From a virus: DNA of 39,566 nucleotides. The stretch's first letter is position 1, and every line of letters starts with the position of its first letter. The DNA lies in IMG/VR virus record IMGVR_UViG_3300020475_000267, positions 1 through 39,566 of that record. The stretch is one strand, 5' to 3'. Shown here one piece after another: positions 35,801-39,566 of this stretch. The position numbers were made by a program, and so were the translations under genes. The notes under the pieces are model-generated. The model made no database searches. It had not been told where the DNA came from and saw nothing but the letters and a program-made list of their open reading frames with translations.

Positions 35801-37402
35801 ACTCTGGCAGCAACAGTTGGAAATCTTACTTGTAGTAATTTAACAGTTAATGGAACTACAACGACTGTTAATAGTAACACTGTAAATATTGGAGATAATA
35901 TACTTGTTCTGAATAGTGATGAGACAGGTACTCCATCACAAAATGGTGGAGTTGAGATTGAGAGAGGTACATCTACCAATGTATCACTTCGTTGGAATGA
36001 GACTACAGATAAGTGGCAGTATACTAATGACGGTACTAACTTCTCTGATATTGGTAGTTCTACTACAGACACAAATACAACATATGATCTTGAAGCATTA
36101 ATATCTCCTGGAATAAAATTAGCAGGTAGTGATAGTACAAATGATAGTGTATTCTTTGATAGTGGCAATGGAATGTCAATATCTCGTACTAATGCAACTG
36201 ACATAGAATTTTCTGTCAATATGATTGACGAAGATGATATGGCATCTAATAGTGATACTAGACCTCCTACTCAGCAGTCAGTTAAAGCTTATGTAGATGC
36301 TAATAGTGGTGGTACTGATACTAATGATTATGTAAACACTGCTGGTATTAGTGGTAGTGTAATAACTTTAGGTAGGACAGGATCGTTATCAGATCTTACG
36401 GTTGATATATCTGGTGCGACTGGTGACGTTGTTCCTGTTGGTACTATAGTTATGTACAATGGTGATACTGCTCCAACTGGATGGATGTTATGTGATGGTG
36501 TAGAAAGAACTGTTAATAATAGTCCATACACTCCACCAGATCTTAGAGATAAGTTTATTGTTGGTGCTGGTAGTAGTTATACTAGAGGAGATGCTGCTGG
36601 TTCTGCTGATGCAGTGGTTGTATCACATAGTCATGGAAGTGGTAATACAGGAAACCAGAGTGCAAACCATAGTCATGACTCTGGAAATTATTCTGGAAAC
36701 TCAAGTACTCATAATGGGCATACTCATGGTTCTGGAAACTTTTCTGGAAATGCAAGTACTCATAACGGACATACACATGGTTCTGGAAACTTTTCTGGAA
36801 ATGCGAGTACTCATAATGGACATACACATGATAAAGGTAACTATTATACAAGTAATCAAAGTGCTAATCATTATCATACAATAGGTAGTAATAAACCTGA
36901 TGGTTCTCCTGGAACATGGAATGTAAGTACTACTGATGGTGCTCATCAACATGGTATTCAGACTGCCAGTTGGGATAACCAGTCAGATTATACTGGACCT
37001 TATATTCAGGGTGGTAGTAATGCGGGAAATGTTAATACTAGATCAGGACAGGGAAATCATAGTCATACAATTAATTTAACTGGTGTAACTACTGGTGGTG
37101 TAGATCAAAATCATTATCATAATATTTACGGAGGAACTTCTGGATCTGATGGAAATCATTCGCATAATGTAAACTTCAGTGGTAATACTGGATCTGATGG
37201 AAATCATTCGCATAATGTAAACTTCAGTGGTAATACTGGATCTGATGGAAGTCATTCACACACTATAAACCATAGTGGTAATAGTGGAAACCAGAGTGCA
37301 AACCATACTCATTCTGTTAATATTAATTCAGAAGGTGTTTCTGGCACTGGAAAGAATCTTCCACCATACTACGCAATAACCTTTATAATAAAAACAGCAT
37401 AA
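32840..37402 (+). CDS. Long tail fibre with cupredoxin-like, tail-collar and HxH domains
   Basis: The 1520-aa protein opens with NFPDNPNVNDVHT and WRWDGTSW (residues 4-31), a common N-terminal module of marine phage fibres. Repeated LTDVDTTGAANGKILKYNGT and DTPxSLTAGKWLKVN units follow. A cupredoxin-like domain at about 275-385 has H322, C372, H375 and M378 in the order of a type 1 copper site. A GTTTTVNSNTVNIGDNILVL module follows much later. Near the end, residues about 1195-1247 form a phage tail-collar domain (PVGTIVMYNGDTAPTGWMLC then DLRDKFIVGAGS). The last 250 residues carry 13 HxH motifs, as in metal-filled trimeric fibre tips such as T4 gp37, and end KNLPPYYAITFIIKTA. It is the best candidate receptor-binding fibre here. 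Confidence 0.82.
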   Translation: MAINFPDNPNVNDVHTESSLGKSWRWDGTSWLIYSSSTTGIGYSDLSVSTEAAQGGGSLTYNNANGQFTFKPAAGSGGGATNFTGLGDTPSSLTAGKWLKVNTGGTALEWTDAPTGNDTNDYLNTASLSGTTLTLTRTGTQSLSNVTVDLSSLNSVPTTITVANESTETVCYPLFTTTATGNLEPKTVTSFKLNSSSGQLEAGSFKKTGGSAAEFLKADGSTDSTTYLSSAPSYALNDLSDVDATTGAANGKILKYNGASWEVADDLTGGGSGSPEIVWTLTASGTSDYVFSGDGFPNATADPDITLIRGQTYKFTNNTGGHPFRIQTDPAQAGGGTQYNSGVTNNDASGASNQTLIFVVPMNAPSTLYYQCTAHPAMTGTINILDSSISTSLGGLTDVDTTGAANGKILKYNGTSWEIADDLTGGGGSANFTGLSDTPTSLTAGKWLKVNAGATALEWTDAPSGDTTYDLSAIADSGNAKVRLTGSDSTDDDVTFTAGGGISYAVTGNTVQISSSNSLGALTDTNISGSPTDNYVLTYDLASSTWEPQPVPGGSQNLFSTFAVAGQSNVVADTTTDTLTFSAGSNMTITTDANNDVITFASAGAGSLNIKYLQDTGPANNNYISYFTGVLGSYANYQFDTNYPTGFQSQSWNNWGGWINPWNAGGQQGDGLLFFTLSDNSETTWDLKLHSTSPNTSLTSGQQCRCWTSTDGENWVYQGTNNTISTTTTISITTAYLIVTDLGMGSGNEVYLEVGSSSIGGTSYLTKTGLSVNKLANSGTGNLTYNNAGVLTYTPPALTDNNDYVTNLSLSGTTLTAEFGNTSLNQTIDLASINTDTNTQLSSEDVQDIVGAMFTGNTETNITATYEDSDGTIDLVAAGGGGTNTTYDLAASADSGNAKITLSGSDSTDDDVTFTAGGGISYAVTGNTVQISSANSLGGLTDTNITGSPTDNYVLTYDLASSTWEPQPVPSGSTPTLNAVLGAGNTSTLAATVGNLTCSNLTVNGTTTTVNSNTVNIGDNILVLNSDETGTPSQNGGVEIERGTSTNVSLRWNETTDKWQYTNDGTNFSDIGSSTTDTNTTYDLEALISPGIKLAGSDSTNDSVFFDSGNGMSISRTNATDIEFSVNMIDEDDMASNSDTRPPTQQSVKAYVDANSGGTDTNDYVNTAGISGSVITLGRTGSLSDLTVDISGATGDVVPVGTIVMYNGDTAPTGWMLCDGVERTVNNSPYTPPDLRDKFIVGAGSSYTRGDAAGSADAVVVSHSHGSGNTGNQSANHSHDSGNYSGNSSTHNGHTHGSGNFSGNASTHNGHTHGSGNFSGNASTHNGHTHDKGNYYTSNQSANHYHTIGSNKPDGSPGTWNVSTTDGAHQHGIQTASWDNQSDYTGPYIQGGSNAGNVNTRSGQGNHSHTINLTGVTTGGVDQNHYHNIYGGTSGSDGNHSHNVNFSGNTGSDGNHSHNVNFSGNTGSDGSHSHTINHSGNSGNQSANHTHSVNINSEGVSGTGKNLPPYYAITFIIKTA
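33083..33194 (+). repeat. Fibre module, copy 1
   Basis: An imperfect direct repeat, the partner of 34130-34241, 1047 bases (349 codons) apart and therefore in frame. It encodes FTGLGDTPSSLTAGKWLKVN and a TALEWTDAP ending. Confidence 0.75.
34130..34241 (+). repeat. Fibre module, copy 2
   Basis: The second copy of the module at 33083-33194, encoding FTGLSDTPTSLTAGKWLKVN. Differences are mostly synonymous or conservative. Confidence 0.75.
34238..34505 (+). repeat. 268-bp fibre module, copy 1
   Basis: A long imperfect direct repeat, the partner of 35492-35759, offset 1254 bases (418 codons), in frame. It encodes TYDLSAIADSGNAK, then VTFTAGGGISYAVTGNTVQI, then SPTDNYVLTYDLASSTWEPQ. Confidence 0.85.
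35492..35759 (+). repeat. 268-bp fibre module, copy 2
   Basis: The second copy of the 34238-34505 module. Long stretches are identical at the DNA level, which suggests fairly recent duplication or ongoing gene conversion. Confidence 0.85.
36677..36829 (+). repeat. Three tandem 51-bp His-rich repeats
   Basis: Units at 36677-36727, 36728-36778 and 36779-36829 encode GSGNFSGNASTHNGHTH (first copy diverged: DSGNYSGNSSTHNGHTH). Copies 2 and 3 are nearly identical in DNA. Confidence 0.9.
37142..37285 (+). repeat. Three tandem 48-bp His-rich repeats
   Basis: Units at 37142-37189 and 37190-37237 are identical, and 37238-37285 is diverged. Each encodes GSDGNHSHNVNFSGNT or a variant. A 22-bp sequence at 36650-36671 recurs at 37286-37307, bracketing the whole HxH region. 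Confidence 0.9.
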
Positions 37403-37899
37403 TGAATTATCGTCGTGATGTAACGAGTGTGATACAAATTGGAGAAGAGGAAACAAGAGTAGAGGGATACTATCATCTTGATAAAACTGTTGTTTGTGAC
37501 TCTGATGAGATTGCTCGTGGTATAGTAGAGAAACTTGATAGATTACAGAAAGAAGATTTTAATAAAATTCATATACCTAAGTTTGATTACTATGCTATGG
37601 ATAATGCTATTAGATATCGTGTTGAATTTATAAAAGGAGCTCCTCTAGGAACAGTATCAAAATTTAAAGGTGATATCTATGATGATATTGTTGAGAGAGA
37701 ATCTGATTGGACATTTGATGATTATGGATATGGCAACTTTGTAGTGGAGTGGAAGACATTAAAAATATATGCTGTTGATTTTACTTCTTATAGGTATATG
37801 CCTGATAGGGAAGAAAGAAGAAGAAAGTGGAAACAGTACACAGAAAAGAATAAATGGGAGTTAGGAATGGTACTAAATAATGGCAGTATTACCCATTGA
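37402..37899 (+). CDS. 165-aa hypothetical protein
   Basis: The start overlaps the fibre stop (TAATG). The 165-aa protein is acidic/basic mixed: NYRRDVTSVIQIGEEETRVE at the N-terminus, a helix (DEIARGIVEKLDRLQKEDF), IHIPKFDYYAMDNAIRYRVE in the middle, then YGYGNFVVEWKTLKIYAVDF, and a basic tail (PDREERRRKWKQYTEK). The GNFVV then IYAVDF pattern is reminiscent of the xNIxxD and xxIDF motifs of APH/lipopolysaccharide-kinase folds, but the catalytic H-D motif and the N-lobe are missing, so I do not assign kinase function. The last three codons and stop lie in a 24-bp repeat that recurs after the oxygenase gene. It is probably a virion-assembly or accessory protein. Confidence 0.7.
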   Translation: MNYRRDVTSVIQIGEEETRVEGYYHLDKTVVCDSDEIARGIVEKLDRLQKEDFNKIHIPKFDYYAMDNAIRYRVEFIKGAPLGTVSKFKGDIYDDIVERESDWTFDDYGYGNFVVEWKTLKIYAVDFTSYRYMPDREERRRKWKQYTEKNKWELGMVLNNGSITH

Positions 37900-37911
37900 T
37901 TATTATGGATC
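37888..37911 (+). repeat. 24-bp direct repeat, left copy
   Basis: A perfect 24-bp direct repeat (begins ATTACCCATTG, ends TTATGGATC), identical to 38614-38637. This copy covers the last three codons and the stop of the 165-aa gene and an ATG at 37905. Confidence 0.95.
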
Positions 37912-37976
37912 ATGTGAATATAATTTATTATGGAACAACAGTTTTTACTAAATCCCGATCATTCTTGGATACTTAA
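37905..37976 (+). pseudogene. Probable orphaned start of the downstream small gene
   Basis: The left repeat copy carries the same ATG-GAT start as the gene at 38631, five bases after the stop of the 165-aa gene. Past the repeat the frame gives only 23 codons (MDHVNIIYYGTTVF and on) before TAA and overlaps the oxygenase start. It looks like the cut-off 5' end left by insertion, not a functional gene. Confidence 0.4.
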
Positions 37977-38583
37977 TCCAAATTTTAAGACCAAGGCTAA
38001 CGTATGGTCGTATATAAAAAATGTTTTTTCTGATGAAGAATGTGATAAGATTATTGAGTATGGTTCTGTTAAATATGGAGATCTTCGTGAGAAAGCGATG
38101 GTAGGTGATTTAAGTTGGGAGAACAATACAAGAGAGGATAATCTTACTAGAAAAAGTGAAATAGTTATGATTCCCAATAATGATAATGAAGTTCATTGGG
38201 TATTTCAAAAATTATGTAGTGCTGTTAATTCTATAAATCAACAAATTTATCAATATGATTTACGTGTCATAGAGAGTATTCAATACTCTACCTATGATTC
38301 TTCGTATAAAGGGTTTTACGAAAAACATAATGATACACGAGTAGTTTCAGACCCATATGGTATTTTTTCTAGAAAATTAAGTTTAAGTGTTCAGTTATCT
38401 GACCCTAATAATTATGAAGGTGGAGAGGTTCTTCTTCATTGGGGAGGAGAACCCCATATAGCTAACAAACTTCGTGGTTCTATAACTTTTTTTCCTAGTT
38501 TTGTTTTACATGAAGTAACTCCTGTAACAAAAGGCAGAAGAGATTCTTTAGTTTCATGGTGTGTAGGTCCAGAATTTAGATAG
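37930..38583 (+). CDS. 2-oxoglutarate/Fe(II)-dependent oxygenase (prolyl-4-hydroxylase-like)
   Basis: The 217-aa protein fits the 2OG-Fe(II) oxygenase superfamily of the prolyl 4-hydroxylase / PKHD type. The N-terminal helix-rich part has VFSDEECDKIIEYG (32-45), as usual. The iron ligands are H133 and D135 in YEKHNDT and H194 in FFPSFVLHEVTPV. R204 in KGRRDSLVSW is ten residues after the distal His and should bind the 2-oxoglutarate C5 carboxylate. Between lie RKLSLSVQLSDPNNYEGGEV and GSITFFPS, both standard for the family. All catalytic residues are present, so activity is likely. The substrate is unknown: proteins, nucleic acid bases or small molecules are all possible. T4-like cyanophages often carry such genes. 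This one is bracketed by 24-bp direct repeats and is followed by a late promoter, which suggests a mobile cassette. Confidence 0.92.
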   Translation: MEQQFLLNPDHSWILNPNFKTKANVWSYIKNVFSDEECDKIIEYGSVKYGDLREKAMVGDLSWENNTREDNLTRKSEIVMIPNNDNEVHWVFQKLCSAVNSINQQIYQYDLRVIESIQYSTYDSSYKGFYEKHNDTRVVSDPYGIFSRKLSLSVQLSDPNNYEGGEVLLHWGGEPHIANKLRGSITFFPSFVLHEVTPVTKGRRDSLVSWCVGPEFR

Positions 38584-38598
38584 GATAAAATTGAGTCG

Positions 38599-38606
38599 TA
38601 TAAATA
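38599..38606 (+). promoter_or_regulatory. T4-type late promoter (TATAAATA)
   Basis: An exact late octamer, 24 bases before the ATG at 38631 and just before the right repeat copy. It lies within the segment that the repeats suggest was inserted. Confidence 0.8.
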
Positions 38607-38613
38607 TTAGTAC

Positions 38614-38637
38614 ATTACCCATTGATTATTATGGATC
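38614..38637 (+). repeat. 24-bp direct repeat, right copy
   Basis: Identical to 37888-37911. Here it contains the start codon of the small gene at 38631 and its upstream five bases. Confidence 0.95.
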
Positions 38638-38861
38638 CTGCAAACTTAAAAATTGAATTTGAGAAGCAAGTTAAAGATGCTGATGTAAAGATTGCTGACG
38701 CAGAAAAGAATTTAGTACAACTTAGGGAATATAAGACAAAACTTCTAGGTGGACTAGAAACACTGGAGTTGCTTAACCCAAAGACCGAGGAAACTCAGGA
38801 TGGAGTCCCAGAGCAATCCACGGATCCCCAACCTCCAGAACCACCTTCAACTGAGAGTTAG
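38631..38861 (+). CDS. 76-aa coiled-coil protein with proline-rich tail
   Basis: The ATG at 38631 is chosen over the in-frame TTG at 38622. The N-terminal two thirds are a coiled coil (IEFEKQVKDADVKIADAEKN then LREYKTKLLGGLETLELL, residues 8-49). The tail is acidic and proline-rich (VPEQSTDPQPPEPPSTES). It resembles small coiled-coil proteins found next to tail-fibre genes, possibly fibre assembly or trimerisation helpers, but no family is identified. A late promoter precedes it, and its start codon lies in the right copy of the 24-bp repeat. Before the presumed insertion it would have started five bases after the 165-aa gene. Confidence 0.7.
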   Translation: MDPANLKIEFEKQVKDADVKIADAEKNLVQLREYKTKLLGGLETLELLNPKTEETQDGVPEQSTDPQPPEPPSTES

Positions 38862-38862
38862 T

Positions 38863-38870
38863 CTAAATAA
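38863..38870 (+). promoter_or_regulatory. Late promoter variant (CTAAATAA)
   Basis: CTAAATAA, 24 bases before the ATG at 38895, resembles the element before gp25. Spacing is the same as for the preceding gene's promoter. Confidence 0.5.
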
Positions 38871-38894
38871 TACGAAGGTATATTGTAGGTAACA

Positions 38895-39458
38895 ATGCCA
38901 GCTACTACCAAGAAGAATGTAGATCCGTCAAATACTATTGAGTTTCAAAGGACGGTCATCAATGATATAGCAGGTGATCTGCACAGTATCTTTACTGGTA
39001 CTGCTGCGATCAATGCTGCTACTATTCAAGTTGCTGGTGCGGATATAGGTTCTATATCAGATCATGATGATAAAACTATATTCTTTTATTATGGTGGATT
39101 CACAGCAGATACTAGTGTAAGTTCTGCTGCTAAGTTAGCAGAAGTTTTTAGTCATGAAGATGCATCTGTAGATATTGATGATGGAGTAACTGTAACGGTT
39201 GATGACCAATGTGCATTAATTATTACTCCTAAAACTAAATATGAGTTTTTCTCTAATGATACAGAAACGACTAATATTCAAAAACTTACAGGATTTGCCG
39301 ACAATATAAGAACATCTGTTGTAAAAGATATTACGTTGGGTGGAACCAAAAGAGTTGGATTCATACCAGTGCCTGATGATTTTATAGATGATGTACCTGT
39401 AGATATAGACGATACTTTCACGCTGACCGTTGATGACGGTGCAGTCCTGATTGTATAA
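38895..39458 (+). CDS. 187-aa structural protein with shared N-terminal motif
   Basis: The 187-aa protein begins with MPATTKKNVDPSN and then TIEFQRTVINDIAGDLH (residues 14-30), which resembles the TFEQQR motif of the two fibre proteins at 24182 and 27404. The rest is strand-rich with an internal repeat: DASVDIDDGVTVTVDDQCAL near residue 90 and PVDIDDTFTLTVDDGAVLIV at the C-terminus. Between lies a probable alpha/beta region (YEFFSNDTETTNIQKLTGFA). It is probably a virion or fibre-associated protein. Its late promoter is a CTAAATA variant. Confidence 0.7.
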   Translation: MPATTKKNVDPSNTIEFQRTVINDIAGDLHSIFTGTAAINAATIQVAGADIGSISDHDDKTIFFYYGGFTADTSVSSAAKLAEVFSHEDASVDIDDGVTVTVDDQCALIITPKTKYEFFSNDTETTNIQKLTGFADNIRTSVVKDITLGGTKRVGFIPVPDDFIDDVPVDIDDTFTLTVDDGAVLIV

Positions 39459-39461
39459 ATA
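39454..39461 (+). promoter_or_regulatory. T4-type late promoter (TATAAATA)
   Basis: An exact octamer overlapping the last codons of the 187-aa gene, 40 bases before the ATG at 39502. Confidence 0.8.
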
Positions 39462-39501
39462 ACACAGAATAGTACTTGCCAAACTTACGGAATAGCATAG
39501 C

Positions 39502-39566
39502 ATGTCAACATTAAGAGTAGACAAGATTAAAGGTCGTACTGGTACGACAGTCACGATACCAGATTC
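39502..39566 (+). CDS. Fibre-type protein, 5' end only (partial)
   Basis: The ATG at 39502 opens a frame that runs off the window. The 21 visible residues, MSTLRVDKIKGRTGTTVTIP and one more, match the stereotyped start of many marine phage fibre and structural proteins (MSTLRVDxIxxRTGxxVxxP). A canonical late promoter precedes it. Confidence 0.75.
   Translation, partial: MSTLRVDKIKGRTGTTVTIPD

Noticed and set aside
35737-36219. 160-aa open frame on the - strand
   Set aside because: It lies entirely inside the 1520-aa fibre gene, has a valine/leucine/proline-rich composition typical of the complement of Thr/Asn/Gly-rich repeats, and has no ribosome site.
36558-36884. 108-aa + strand frame and several - strand frames over the His-rich region
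   Set aside because: They are produced by the 51-bp tandem repeats in other frames, and their repeated peptides mirror the repeat unit.
36650-37307. CRISPR-like array
   Set aside because: The repeats are in-frame coding units of 48 and 51 bp without unique spacers, encoding HxH fibre motifs.

Overview
The window is a single contiguous piece of an AT-rich, T4-like myovirus genome, most probably a marine cyanomyovirus (Prochlorococcus or Synechococcus host), with a Pelagibacter or other marine T4-like phage as the alternative. The grounds are: the T4 baseplate wedge order gp25-gp6-gp7-gp8; a DUF4815-type giant structural protein and tail-fibre families seen in marine T4-like phages; T4-type late promoters (TATAAATA and a CTAAATA variant); every gene on the + strand; very tight packing with ATGA and TAATG overlaps; and a virus-borne 2-oxoglutarate/Fe(II) oxygenase. 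No replication, capsid or photosynthesis gene lies in the window. The host assignment is inference.

Layout. (1) 1-1748 is an accessory block of small genes: a partial gene, a DUF3574-like protein, two small coupled ORFs, a 56-aa ORF isolated between two intrinsic terminators, and a T5orf172/GIY-YIG-like protein. This block has host-type -10 elements and CGT/CGC arginine codons, unlike the AGA-rich structural genes. (2) 1749-3455 carries a terminator and a canonical late promoter, then small proteins, a PAAR spike-tip protein, two more small proteins and a compact SET-domain protein. (3) 3495-15925 is the baseplate wedge: gp25, gp6, a 2823-aa gp7 homologue and gp8. (4) 15958-24165 is a 2735-aa DUF4815 structural protein. 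(5) 24182-37402 holds tail-fibre-like proteins and small partners, ending with a 1520-aa fibre that contains a cupredoxin-like domain, a tail-collar domain and a run of HxH motifs. (6) 37402-39566 contains an unidentified 165-aa protein, the oxygenase gene, a coiled-coil/proline-rich small protein, a 187-aa structural protein and the start of another fibre-type gene.

How the genes work together. The PAAR protein should cap the central spike. gp25, gp6, gp7 and gp8 should build the wedge around the hub. The DUF4815 protein and the fibre proteins should form the baseplate periphery and bind the host. Late promoters stand before the 92-aa gene, gp25, gp8 and each of the last three small or structural genes. 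The long stretch from gp8 to the 165-aa gene shows no other clear late promoter and probably depends on read-through.

Most interesting points: a 24-bp perfect direct repeat brackets the oxygenase gene exactly at a gene-gene junction, which marks a cassette; a type-1-copper-like cupredoxin domain sits inside a tail fibre; a YHYH-family domain with a degraded signature sits inside gp7; an N-terminal motif is shared by three structural proteins; and a SET-domain gene next to the PAAR gene is preceded by an anomalous GC-rich, in-frame-open leader.
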